Assembly: GCF_008369915.1 (NCBI RefSeq)
Contig: NZ_VSRN01000001.1
Coordinates: 6,010,501 to 6,074,500 of the forward strand
Direction of reading: 5' to 3'
DNA: 64,000 bases
DNA from: Dyadobacter sp. UC 10
GTDB taxonomy: Bacteria; Bacteroidota; Bacteroidia; Cytophagales; Spirosomataceae
Shown here piece by piece: positions 43,427-51,920 of this stretch (position 1 is its first letter; each line of letters starts with the position of its first letter). A model generated the notes under the pieces. It was not told the origin of the DNA. It worked only from the letters and a program-made list of their open reading frames with translations, and made no database searches. Both the position numbers and the translations under genes were made by a program.

Positions 43427-44149
43427 CTAACTTAGCGCGTCGTGGAAGATAACACCGAGCGTAAACCGTTCGCCTGTAAGGACTTCACTCACGCCGTGTT
43501 TCATGTTGACACGATAATAGCCACGGCTTCCCGCCGCAGGACGGAAATTAGTGGTAAAGAGAAGAATATCACCCTGATCTGGTTTCAATACAATGGCTTT
43601 TGATTGTGCGCGGGGCGTTTGCTGTACGAGTACAAATTCCCCGCCAGTATAGTCCTGGCCAGCCTGATTCAGGAAAATAACCATTTGAATGGGGAAAAAC
43701 ACTTCACCGTAAAGATCCTGGTGTAAGGTGTTATGTCCGCCCGGACCATATTTAAGGATTAGAGCCGTGGGCTTGTCCTGGCCCTGCGCTCGGCATAAGT
43801 TCTGAAAAGTTTCAAAATCTGCCGGATAGCGGTGCGGTTGACCAAGTTGTCGCATCCACTCATTTGCCACTGGTGCGAGCCTGGGATAGAAAGTTTGTCT
43901 TAAATGCTGAACGGTCTGCGGAAGCGGATAGGCAAAATATTTGTATTCACCCAGTCCAAACCGGTAGCGTTCCATGGCGATGGTTTTCCTATACAGTGCA
44001 TGGTTATCATATTGACTGGCAAGCCGGGCGCATTCGTCAGCAGTCAGGACGTTTTTGATCTGTGTAAAACCTTTTGAATGAAGGTGATTTTCAACGGTTT
44101 CCCAGTCAAATTGTTCGGGATTTTTCACGGGCAGGATTTTAGATGTCAT
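43427..44149 (-). CDS. 2OG-Fe(II) oxygenase, possible alkylation-damage enzyme
   Basis: The ATG at 44149 gives 240 residues (MTSKILPVKN); a longer upstream frame overlaps the ABC gene and is not conserved. The iron site is His143-x-Asp145 (LHQDLYG) and His218 (MKHGV), with the 2-oxoglutarate-binding Arg228 (GERFTLGV) ten residues later, exactly as the fold requires. It begins with WETVENHLHSKGFTQIKNVL and carries FFPIQMVIFLNQAGQDYTGGEFVL. The family is DUF2086-like rather than classical AlkB. Being in one operon with an Ada-like domain and next to alkA suggests nucleic-acid repair, an inference. Confidence 0.85.
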   Translation of the reverse strand: MTSKILPVKNPEQFDWETVENHLHSKGFTQIKNVLTADECARLASQYDNHALYRKTIAMERYRFGLGEYKYFAYPLPQTVQHLRQTFYPRLAPVANEWMRQLGQPHRYPADFETFQNLCRAQGQDKPTALILKYGPGGHNTLHQDLYGEVFFPIQMVIFLNQAGQDYTGGEFVLVQQTPRAQSKAIVLKPDQGDILLFTTNFRPAAGSRGYYRVNMKHGVSEVLTGERFTLGVIFHDALS

Positions 44150-44225
44150 CTTTTGATTTTGACAAAAGTATCCTGCCCTGCTAATTTTGAAAACCCGGAA
44201 CTTGCTGAAATTCCTTTGGGAGCGG

Positions 44226-46004
44226 CTAAACAGACATAATCTGTTCGTCTTTGCGCTCACCAATCTGCTGTCGCCACATCGCGTAATACAAACCTTTTTC
44301 GTCCAAAAGCGATGAGTGTGTGCCGGTTTCGATGATTTTGCCTTTTTCAAGCACATAAATGCGGTCTGCATGCATGATGGTTGAAAGCCGGTGCGCGATC
44401 ATAACAGTAATGTGCTGCCGCTGATCTGTAATGTTTCGGATTGTATTGGAAATCTCCTCTTCGGTCAGGGAATCGAGTGCAGAAGTAGCTTCGTCGAATA
44501 TAATCAGATTAGGGTTTCTCAGCAATGCACGGGCAATAGAAAGGCGCTGGCGCTCACCACCCGAGAGTTTCAAACCTCCTTCACCGATTACAGTTTCAAT
44601 GCCGTTTTCGGCTCTCGACAGCAGGTTGTAACATGCTGCTTTCAGGAGCACATCCTGGATCATCTCGTCGGTTGCGGTTGGGTTTACAAAGAGAAGGTTT
44701 TCCTTGATGGTACCTGAAAAAAGCTGGGTATCCTGTGTCACGAAGCCGATTTTGTTTCTGATTTCGTCAAAATCAATCGAACTTCCGTTGTGATTATTAT
44801 AGTATACGCTTCCCTCTATCGGAGGATAAAGGCCAACCAGCAATTTTACAAGCGTAGTTTTTCCCGAACCCGACGGCCCTACGAATGCGATCGTTTCGCC
44901 GCGTTCGACCCTGAACGAAATATTTTCCAGTGCGGGCCTGTTGGCCGACTGGTGCTGGAATTTGACATGATTAAATTCCAGGACTTCAATTTCTCCGATT
45001 TTCTCGGGATTAGCCGGTTTTTGTTCAATCGGCCGCGCAAGCAGCGTTTGCAGATTGTTCAGAGAAGCTTCGGCTTCGCGGTAGGACATAATTACATTGC
45101 CGAGCTCTTGTAAAGGCCCGAAGATGAAAAAGGAGTAAAACTGCATCATCATCATTTGTCCGACTGTAATCTGGTCACGGAAAACGAAGAAGAGCAATGC
45201 GAACATGATGCATTGCTGCAGGAAATTCACGAACGTACCCTGGATAAAACTGATCGAGCGAATGCTTTTAACTTTTTTTAATTCCAGTTTGAGGATTTTG
45301 AAAGTAGTAGTGTTAAGTCTGCCGATCTCCTGCTGTGTAAGGCCAAGGCTTTTTACAAGCTCAATATTCCTGAGGGATTCGGTGGTGGAACCCGCCAGTG
45401 CGGTAGTTTCAGCCACAATATTTTTTTGAATAGATTTGATTTTGCGACTTAGCACACTGGTCAAAATCGCAAGAACGATGGAGCCTACCAGATAGATCAG
45501 CGGCAGCATAGGGCTGAGCTTGAATGCCACGATGACGACGAATACAATCCCTATCAACGTAGTAAAGAGCACATTAACAAAGTTCATAATGAACTTTTCA
45601 CAATCTGCCCTCACTTTTTGCAATACAGATAACGTTTCACCGCTACGCTGGTCTTCAAAATCCTGAAAAGGCAGCCTCAGTGCATGCCGGAGGCCATCGG
45701 TATATAGGTTAGCCCCAAACTTTTGGATAACCACATTGACCAGATAGTCCTGAAACGCTTTGGCTATACGGGACACCATTGCAGTTCCGATGATCAGCAG
45801 CAAGCCTGTAAGGACGCCTTTGAAGAACTCATCGTCCAGGCCATTTTTTCGGAAATAGTCCGCCTTATTCGCATAAGGATCAATGAGCAGGTTACCTAAA
45901 ATGTACGGGTTTAAGAGGGAAAAAACCTGATTGATTGCCGCCATCAGCAAAGCCAGCAATATCAGCCATTTGTATCGGCTGAGGTATTGTAACAATAATT
46001 TCAT
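44226..46004 (-). CDS. ABC transporter, fused permease-ATPase (MsbA-like)
   Basis: ATG at 46004 gives 592 residues starting MKLLLQYLSRYKWLILL. It has an exporter-type membrane domain (six helices, with FGANLYTDGLRHALRLPFQDFEDQRSGETLSVLQKVRADCEKFI as the coupling-helix region), then an ATPase: Walker A VGPSGSGKTTLV, Q-loop GFVTQDTQLFSGTI, signature LSGGERQRLS, Walker B LIIFDEATSALD and H-loop IAHRLSTI. Half-transporters like this act as dimers and export lipids or drugs. Substrate not identifiable. The gene lies 115 bp downstream of the tRNA gene on the same strand. Confidence 0.95.
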   Translation of the reverse strand: MKLLLQYLSRYKWLILLALLMAAINQVFSLLNPYILGNLLIDPYANKADYFRKNGLDDEFFKGVLTGLLLIIGTAMVSRIAKAFQDYLVNVVIQKFGANLYTDGLRHALRLPFQDFEDQRSGETLSVLQKVRADCEKFIMNFVNVLFTTLIGIVFVVIVAFKLSPMLPLIYLVGSIVLAILTSVLSRKIKSIQKNIVAETTALAGSTTESLRNIELVKSLGLTQQEIGRLNTTTFKILKLELKKVKSIRSISFIQGTFVNFLQQCIMFALLFFVFRDQITVGQMMMMQFYSFFIFGPLQELGNVIMSYREAEASLNNLQTLLARPIEQKPANPEKIGEIEVLEFNHVKFQHQSANRPALENISFRVERGETIAFVGPSGSGKTTLVKLLVGLYPPIEGSVYYNNHNGSSIDFDEIRNKIGFVTQDTQLFSGTIKENLLFVNPTATDEMIQDVLLKAACYNLLSRAENGIETVIGEGGLKLSGGERQRLSIARALLRNPNLIIFDEATSALDSLTEEEISNTIRNITDQRQHITVMIAHRLSTIMHADRIYVLEKGKIIETGTHSSLLDEKGLYYAMWRQQIGERKDEQIMSV

Positions 46005-46082
46005 ACAGTTCCGGGTGATTAGGTGGTTTACCCAGATTGTTAAACTGAAACCCAGGAATATTAATTCTCGAAATGGGCTTAA

Positions 46083-46112
46083 AATAAAAAAAGACACCCG
46101 AAAAGGATGTCT
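46083..46112 (-). terminator. Intrinsic terminator of tRNA-Met
   Basis: On the minus strand AGACATCC-ttttc-GGGTGTCT forms an 8-bp stem (one G-U pair) at 46092-46112, followed by a run of seven T. It stands 7 bp after the tRNA 3' end. Confidence 0.85.
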
Positions 46113-46119
46113 GAAAGAC

Positions 46120-46196
46120 TGGTAGCGGGGAGCAGAATCGAACTGCCGACCTTAGGGTTATGAATCCTACGCTCTAACCATCTGAGCTACCCCGCC
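46120..46196 (-). tRNA. tRNA-Met (CAT anticodon)
   Basis: The 77-nt minus-strand sequence folds as a tRNA: acceptor GGCGGGG/CCCCGCT with a G-U end pair, D stem GCTC/GAGC, anticodon loop TTCATAA with anticodon CAT, T stem GGCAG/CTGCT with loop TTCGATT, and an encoded CCA. The anticodon stem has an A-C mismatch at its loop end. The loop (xTCATAA) resembles elongator Met rather than initiator, but tRNA-Ile2, whose CAT is lysidine-modified, cannot be fully excluded without a profile search. Confidence 0.92.
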
Positions 46197-46208
46197 GTTA
46201 ACGTGGTG

Positions 46209-46239
46209 CAAAAGTATGTTAAATAATTTAATGCTACAA
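46209..46239 (-). promoter_or_regulatory. tRNA-Met promoter
   Basis: On the minus strand TTG (46239-46237), 20 nt, then TACTTTTG (46216-46209) is a near-ideal TTG-N20-TAnnTTTG promoter, placing the start a few bases before the tRNA. Confidence 0.7.
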
Positions 46240-46392
46240 TACGTTTTTCTTAAAAATGATGAAGAAAATCTGAATTGGAGGGGAAGCAAAATTATCTTTA
46301 CAGGCTTTTATTACTGATTTATGCTATATTACAACTTTTAAGTCAGAGAGTAAGCCGGGAACTGGCATGACACCCTTTTAAAAGTAGTTCAT

Positions 46393-46785
46393 ATGGAAAA
46401 ATATAAATTTATTACCGAGTTTGAATTGCGTTCCTCACCCAAAGTACTATTTCCATATATCTCGACCCCTTCCGGACTCGAACAATGGTTTGCTGAAAAA
46501 GTAACTGTACTGCCAGATCACCGTTTTGATTTTCAATGGGATGGTGACAGCCACGTTGCCCGGCAGACCGGTCTCAGAATTAACAAATCAGTACGATTTG
46601 ACTTTGAAAATACAAGTGACGACAATCTTGACAATAATTATCTGGAACTGAAATTGGAGGTAAGTGAGTTAACGCAGACCACCTTCCTGCGCGTGGTAGA
46701 CTATTCCTCTAATCGCGATCAGGACGAGCTCGCTTCCTTATGGGACGGATTTATGGACAATCTTAGAGATATAGTAGGTAGTTGA
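46393..46785 (+). CDS. START-like domain protein
   Basis: This 130-residue protein is a small START-like (SRPBCC) protein typical of Bacteroidota: FITEFELRSSPKVLFPYISTPSGLEQWFAEKVTV at the start, SVRFDFENTSDDN, YLELKLEVSELTQTTFLRVVDYS and the closing helix LASLWDGFMDNLRDIVG. It has a hydrophobic pocket fold and no catalytic residues. Its stop overlaps the next ATG (TGATG), so it is translationally coupled to an LptF/G-type permease, hinting at a lipid-related role, which is inference. Confidence 0.85.
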   Translation: MEKYKFITEFELRSSPKVLFPYISTPSGLEQWFAEKVTVLPDHRFDFQWDGDSHVARQTGLRINKSVRFDFENTSDDNLDNNYLELKLEVSELTQTTFLRVVDYSSNRDQDELASLWDGFMDNLRDIVGS

Positions 46786-48278
46786 TGAAAAAGCTTGATA
46801 AGCTTGTTTTAATGTCGTTTTGGGGCCCTTTTGTCATTACAATGTCGGTCGTTGTATTCGTTTTTTTAATGCGGATCATGATCTTTTACATTGATGATTT
46901 CGTCTCCAAAGATTTGGGAGTTATTGACTATGCGCAATTATTCTTCTTTTTTAGCCTGATAACGGTACCCACCGCATTGCCGCTGGCGACACTGCTTTCT
47001 TCGCTGATGGCATTCGGCAACCTGGGTGAGTTTTTCGAGCTGACAGCTATTAAAAGTGCCGGTATCTCTGTTGTTAGAGCTATGCTACCACTTTTTATTG
47101 TCACGTTTGGCATCAGCATTTTTTCATTCTTTTTCAACGATCGCATATCCCCGTGGGCCAACCTGAAGGGTTACAGTTTATTGTACGATATCAAAACGAC
47201 TAAGGCGACGTTGAAAATCAAAGACGGGATATTTTACAATGACCTGCCCGGTTACAGCATTAAGGTTGATAAGAAGGAAGAAAATGGCCGATTGAAGGGA
47301 ATGGTCATCTACAAGCACAGTAACCGGTCTTATGAATTTGGCAATACGGAGATCATCCTTGCGGATTCAGGGCGGATGTATTCGATCAATGATAACCGTT
47401 ACCTGGTGATCGAGCTCTACAATGGGACGAGGTATACAGATGAGATGGGTTCGGGAAATGCGAGACCGGTATACATGTCCACGTCCGGGGGTACTACCCG
47501 AAGTTTTCCCAATTTCAGCAGAAATTCGTTCAAGCATTACCGGCTTACGGAAAGCCTGGCTTCTTTCGGGATGAAGCGGACCGACGAGGGGCAGTTCAAA
47601 TACCACGAATTTATGAAGAATATCACGGATCTGACCAGTACAGCTGATTCTCTGCGGAATTCTTATGTCGAGACGAAGAAAAACCTCGTATCGGGTAGCC
47701 AGCAATATTATTCCTACAACTACCGGGAAGGTACTGACAAAACGATCAAAAAGGGTGCATGGATCGATTCGTTGCTGGTAAAGCCGGTATCGGACAGCTT
47801 GAAAAAGGAGATTTTACAAAATGCTAAAAGTGCTTCAAACAGCATGTTGAGTTATACCAAGTCGCAATACGATTATTTGCAAACAAAACTGAAAGATGCA
47901 AACAGGTATGAGCTTGAGAAACATCACAAATATACCAGTGCAATTTCCTGCCTGATCATGTTCCTGATTGGTGCGCCGCTGGGAGCCATCATCAAAAAGG
48001 GTGGATTTGGCGTACCTGTACTGGTGTCGATCCTGTTTTTTATCCTATTGTATGTTTTGACAAACCAGGGGGATAAATGGGTGAAGGAAGGGTTGCTTGC
48101 TGTTCCACTGGGAGCCTGGATGGCCAATACGGTATTGCTGCTGGCAGGTTTATATTTTATCGACCGGGCACGTAGCGATTCGAGGTTATTTGATAAAGAT
48201 GTTTACCTGATGTTGATAAAAAGAATAAAAGAACAATGGGCAAGTAGATTCGGGAAATCCGGACTTATCCAATCATAG
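46785..48278 (+). CDS. LptF/LptG-family permease (YjgP/YjgQ)
   Basis: This 497-residue permease fits the YjgP/YjgQ family that, in LptBFG, extracts lipopolysaccharide from the inner membrane. It begins MKKLDKLVLMSFWGPFVITMSVVVFVFLMRIM, with three N-terminal helices and PTALPLATLLSSLMAFGNLGEFFELTAIKSAGIS. A central periplasmic beta-jellyroll follows (KIKDGIFYNDLPGYSIKV). Three C-terminal helices include HHKYTSAISCLIMFLIGAPLGAIIKKGGFG. ATG 46785 is preferred over the TTG 3 nt earlier. It is coupled to the START-like gene. Confidence 0.92.
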   Translation: MKKLDKLVLMSFWGPFVITMSVVVFVFLMRIMIFYIDDFVSKDLGVIDYAQLFFFFSLITVPTALPLATLLSSLMAFGNLGEFFELTAIKSAGISVVRAMLPLFIVTFGISIFSFFFNDRISPWANLKGYSLLYDIKTTKATLKIKDGIFYNDLPGYSIKVDKKEENGRLKGMVIYKHSNRSYEFGNTEIILADSGRMYSINDNRYLVIELYNGTRYTDEMGSGNARPVYMSTSGGTTRSFPNFSRNSFKHYRLTESLASFGMKRTDEGQFKYHEFMKNITDLTSTADSLRNSYVETKKNLVSGSQQYYSYNYREGTDKTIKKGAWIDSLLVKPVSDSLKKEILQNAKSASNSMLSYTKSQYDYLQTKLKDANRYELEKHHKYTSAISCLIMFLIGAPLGAIIKKGGFGVPVLVSILFFILLYVLTNQGDKWVKEGLLAVPLGAWMANTVLLLAGLYFIDRARSDSRLFDKDVYLMLIKRIKEQWASRFGKSGLIQS

Positions 48279-48311
48279 TAAAATTATATTTTTTAAATCG
48301 TCATAAAATCG

Positions 48312-48319
48312 TACTTTTG
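48312..48319 (+). promoter_or_regulatory. -7 box upstream of rpsO
   Basis: TACTTTTG exactly matches TAnnTTTG. The -33 region (around 48290) is T-rich but lacks a clear TTG. It lies about 66 nt before the rpsO ATG. Confidence 0.5.
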
Positions 48320-48384
48320 CAACCTTATTTGCGGCAAGGCGCTGTAAATTATTTCATACAATCATTTAATCTGTTGTTACAATC

Positions 48385-48660
48385 ATGTATTTAACCGCGG
48401 AAAAGAAGAGCGAGATCTTCGAATCGAAAGGTTTTAAAAAAGAAAGCGGAGACACCGGCTCAGCTGAATCACAAATTGCTTTATTTACGTACCGCATCAA
48501 CTATTTGAACGAGCACTTAAAGACGCACAAGAAAGACAATGATACGCGTCTTGGTCTTCTCAAAATGGTAGGAAAGCGCAGAAGATTGCTAGACTATCTT
48601 TACAAAAAGGACATTAACCGCTACCGTGCGATTATTGCCGAATTGAACATACGTAAGTAA
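48385..48660 (+). CDS. rpsO: 30S ribosomal protein S15
   Basis: This 91-residue ribosomal protein binds 16S rRNA. It has the full S15 pattern: [44 protein letters not shown], then [38 protein letters not shown]. Length is standard. It is followed by a strong hairpin terminator and then pnp, the classical rpsO-pnp order. Confidence 0.98.
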   Translation: MYLTAEKKSEIFESKGFKKESGDTGSAESQIALFTYRINYLNEHLKTHKKDNDTRLGLLKMVGKRRRLLDYLYKKDINRYRAIIAELNIRK

Positions 48661-48664
48661 TTTA

Positions 48665-48706
48665 AAATCAGGGAACTTCAACTACATGAAAGTTCCCTGA
48701 TTTTTT
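48665..48706 (+). terminator. Terminator between rpsO and pnp
   Basis: A perfect 14-bp stem AAATCAGGGAACTT (48665-48678) with AAGTTCCCTGATTT (48690-48703), an 11-nt loop, and a T run form a strong intrinsic terminator (or attenuator) ahead of pnp. Confidence 0.85.
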
Positions 48707-48770
48707 GCGGAATTTAGAAAATCATCGAAACGTCGGGACGGCGTTTCACAGCTACAAAAATCACTATTCT

Positions 48771-50912
48771 ATGCTTTTTAATATAGTTACCAAGACTATA
48801 CCCTTACCTGATGGCAGGGAAATCACAATTGAAACAGGAAAATTAGCGAAACAAGCCGACGGTTCGGTGGTAGTCAGACTGGGTAATACCATGTTGCTGG
48901 CCACAGTGGTAGCTAACAAAGATATTAGAGAGGGGCTGGACTTTTTGCCGCTTTCGGTTGATTATCAGGAAAAATTTGCGTCTGCCGGCCGTATTCCAGG
49001 CAGCTTCCAGAGACGTGAAGGTAAATTATCAGATCATGAAGTGTTGACGAGCCGTTTGGTTGACCGCGTACTTCGTCCATTATTTCCGGAAGACTACCAC
49101 GCGGAAGTACAAGTAAACATCCTGTTAATTTCTGCTGATTCAGCTGCGTTACCCGATGCGCTGGCTGCGTTGGCAGCTTCTGCTGCCTTAGCTGCTTCTG
49201 ATATTCCTTTCAATGGCCCGGTGTCGGAAGTGCGCGTAGCGAAGATCGACGGCGAATATGTGGTCAATCCGGGTGCAGTTGAATTGGAAAGAGCAACGTT
49301 GGACCTGATGGTAGGCGCGACCTATAATGATATCGCGATGGTGGAAGGGGAGATGAGCGAGGTTTCGGAAGAAGAAGTGATTGAAGCTTTAAAAATCGCA
49401 CACGAAGTAATTAAGAACCAATGTGTTGCTTTGAAGGAATTCGAAGCCGCAGTTGGTAAAACAGAAAAGAGAGAATACGTAGGCGATGATGCGGATTCCG
49501 AAGTGGAATCGCGTGTACGCTCATTTGCTTACGACAAAATATATTCGGTTGCTCAGCTGGGCTCTACTAACAAAACGGTTCGTAAAGACGGATTTAAAGC
49601 TGTTTGGGAGGAGTTCAAAACCACTATTACCGAAGAAGAAGCGCCTGAATTTAAAGAAGGTCTTGCAAAGCGTTATTTCAACGACCTGGTTTGGGAAGCT
49701 TCCCGCCGCCTCGTGCTGGATGAGAGAAAACGTCTTGACGGTCGTCGTTTGGATGAGGTTCGTCCGATTGCATCTGAGATCGACTTCCTTCCAAATGCAC
49801 ACGGTTCAGCCCTTTTCACAAGAGGTGAAACCCAATCTTTGACTACTGTGACGCTTGGTACGAAAAACGACGAGCAGATTGTAGACACAACATTGAAATA
49901 TGGTTACAGCAAATTCATGCTGCACTATAACTTTCCAGGCTTCTCTACTGGTGAAGTGAAACCTAACCGCGGCCCCGGCCGTCGCGAAGTAGGCCACGGA
50001 AATCTTGCGCTACGTGCTTTGAAAAAGGTATTGCCCCAGGCTGAAGATAATCCATATACCATCCGGATCGTTTCAGATATTCTGGAATCGAATGGCTCTT
50101 CGTCTATGGCTACCGTTTGTGCCGGTTCACTCGCATTGATGGACTCAGGCTTAAAAATCAAAGCACCGGTCTCTGGTATTGCAATGGGACTTATCTCTGA
50201 CGAAGCAACAGGTAAATACGCTGTTCTTTCTGATATTCTGGGGGATGAAGATCACCTTGGAGATATGGATTTTAAAGTAACCGGGACTGAGGCTGGTATC
50301 ACAGCCTGTCAGATGGATATGAAGGTAAATGGTCTTTCGTTTGAAGTACTTACAGAGGCATTGATGCAGGCGAAGGCCGGCAGACTTCATATTCTCGGCG
50401 AAATGAACAAGACAATTACTGAGAGCCGTGCGGATCTGAAGCCACATACACCGCGTGCAGTTGTCATCAAAATCGATCGGGAAATGATTGGTGCGGTAAT
50501 CGGGCCAGGTGGAAAAGTTGTACAGGATATTCAAAAAGAGTCAGGAGCGACAGTTTCTATCGAAGAAAAAGATGGGGCTGGCTTTGTAAGTATATTCTCA
50601 GCAGATAAGACTTCAATGGATAAGGCTGTTTCACGTATTAAAGGCATTATTCTGGTACCAGAAATTGGTGAACTTTACACTGGTAAGGTGAAGTCAATTA
50701 TGCCATTTGGTGCATTTGTCGAATTCCTTCCTGGCAAGGACGGGTTATTGCATATTTCCGAGATCAAGTGGGAACGCCTGGAGAAAATGGACGGTGTATT
50801 GGAAGTAGGAGAGGAGATACAGGTTAAGCTGGTCGAAATCGACAAGAAAACAGGCAAATATCGCCTTTCTCGTAAGGTATTGTTGCCAAAACCAGAGAAC
50901 AAAAATGCATAA
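48771..50912 (+). CDS. pnp: Polyribonucleotide nucleotidyltransferase
   Basis: ATG at 48771 (713 residues) is used, because the 22 codons before it overlap the terminator. The protein degrades RNA 3'-5' by phosphorolysis. Two RNase PH domains are visible ([54 protein letters not shown]) with the alpha-helical linker, then a KH domain ([21 protein letters not shown]) and an S1 domain ([29 protein letters not shown]). All active-site segments are present. Confidence 0.97.
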   Translation: MLFNIVTKTIPLPDGREITIETGKLAKQADGSVVVRLGNTMLLATVVANKDIREGLDFLPLSVDYQEKFASAGRIPGSFQRREGKLSDHEVLTSRLVDRVLRPLFPEDYHAEVQVNILLISADSAALPDALAALAASAALAASDIPFNGPVSEVRVAKIDGEYVVNPGAVELERATLDLMVGATYNDIAMVEGEMSEVSEEEVIEALKIAHEVIKNQCVALKEFEAAVGKTEKREYVGDDADSEVESRVRSFAYDKIYSVAQLGSTNKTVRKDGFKAVWEEFKTTITEEEAPEFKEGLAKRYFNDLVWEASRRLVLDERKRLDGRRLDEVRPIASEIDFLPNAHGSALFTRGETQSLTTVTLGTKNDEQIVDTTLKYGYSKFMLHYNFPGFSTGEVKPNRGPGRREVGHGNLALRALKKVLPQAEDNPYTIRIVSDILESNGSSSMATVCAGSLALMDSGLKIKAPVSGIAMGLISDEATGKYAVLSDILGDEDHLGDMDFKVTGTEAGITACQMDMKVNGLSFEVLTEALMQAKAGRLHILGEMNKTITESRADLKPHTPRAVVIKIDREMIGAVIGPGGKVVQDIQKESGATVSIEEKDGAGFVSIFSADKTSMDKAVSRIKGIILVPEIGELYTGKVKSIMPFGAFVEFLPGKDGLLHISEIKWERLEKMDGVLEVGEEIQVKLVEIDKKTGKYRLSRKVLLPKPENKNA

Positions 50913-50976
50913 AATAGTGTTGCTTCTTTTAGACACTATTGACGTCGTTATATAACATACTTAATAAGAGATATAG

Positions 50977-51840
50977 ATGAGACAGCTAAAGATCAGTAAG
51001 CAAATCACCAACCGTGAGAGTCAGTCGTTAGACAAATATTTGCAGGAGATCGGTAAGGTAGATTTGTTAACGCCGGATGAGGAGGTGACATTAGCGCAAA
51101 AAATCAGGGATGGAGATCAGCTGGCCTTAGAAAGATTGACCAAAGCGAATCTTAGGTTTGTAGTTTCCGTGGCAAAACAATATCAGAATCAAGGATTGTC
51201 ATTGGGAGATTTAATTAATGAAGGAAATTTAGGATTGATCAAAGCCGCCCAGCGTTTTGATGAGACGAGAGGTTTTAAATTCATTTCGTACGCGGTTTGG
51301 TGGATTCGCCAGTCTATTTTGCAGGCTCTTGCAGAGCAATCGCGTATCGTGCGTTTGCCTTTGAACCGGGTAGGCTCTCTTAATAAAATATCAAAGACAT
51401 TCTCAGAATTGGAGCAGCGCTTCGAACGTGAACCGTCTCCCGAGGAATTAGCAGAAGTACTTGAAATTTCTTCTTCAGAGGTCGTTGATACAATGAAAAT
51501 TTCAGGTCGTCACGTTTCAATGGATGCTCCTTTCGTACAAGGCGAAGAAAACAGCCTTTTGGACGTCCTGGAAAATGACCTGGAAGATAAGCCTGATTCT
51601 GGTCTGGTAAACGAGTCTTTGCGTAAAGAAGTGCAACGTGCGCTTTGTACACTTACGCAGCGTGAGGCGGATGTAATTGCATTGTATTTTGGCCTGAATG
51701 GCGAACATGCGATGACTTTGGAAGAGATTGGAGAGAAGTTTAATCTTACCCGTGAGCGCGTTCGCCAGATCAAAGAAAAAGCCATCAGAAGATTACGCCA
51801 CGTTTCAAGGAGCAAGGCTTTGAAAACTTACCTTGGTTAA
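50977..51840 (+). CDS. rpoD: Primary RNA polymerase sigma factor (Bacteroidota short sigma-70)
   Basis: This 287-residue sigma factor is the short primary form found in Bacteroidota, lacking the long region 1.1 of proteobacterial RpoD. Region 1.2 ([21 protein letters not shown]), 2 ([28 protein letters not shown]), 3 ([28 protein letters not shown]) and 4 ([50 protein letters not shown]) are complete. It recognises TTG/TAnnTTTG promoters, which occur in this window. It is followed by a strong terminator before menD. Confidence 0.95.
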   Translation: MRQLKISKQITNRESQSLDKYLQEIGKVDLLTPDEEVTLAQKIRDGDQLALERLTKANLRFVVSVAKQYQNQGLSLGDLINEGNLGLIKAAQRFDETRGFKFISYAVWWIRQSILQALAEQSRIVRLPLNRVGSLNKISKTFSELEQRFEREPSPEELAEVLEISSSEVVDTMKISGRHVSMDAPFVQGEENSLLDVLENDLEDKPDSGLVNESLRKEVQRALCTLTQREADVIALYFGLNGEHAMTLEEIGEKFNLTRERVRQIKEKAIRRLRHVSRSKALKTYLG

Positions 51841-51885
51841 TCCGGGAAATTCAAATGATCAGCATTTAAGTTTTGATAAAATAGA

Positions 51886-51915
51886 AAAATAGCCTCGTTT
51901 GAGGCTATTTTTATT
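51886..51915 (+). terminator. Terminator after the sigma factor gene
   Basis: AAAATAGCCTC (51886-51896), loop GTTT, GAGGCTATTTT (51901-51911), then TATTT: a perfect 11-bp stem with a U tail, ending 6 bp before menD. Confidence 0.85.
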
Positions 51916-51920
51916 TAGAT

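Noticed and set aside
48705-48770. Upstream extension of pnp
   Set aside because: The 22 extra codons overlap the terminator stem and T run, and pnp similarity begins at the ATG at 48771.
50913-50940. AATAGTGT/ACACTATT inverted repeat after pnp
   Set aside because: The 8-bp stem has a 12-nt loop and no T tract, so it is too weak to call a terminator; it could be an operator upstream of the sigma factor gene.
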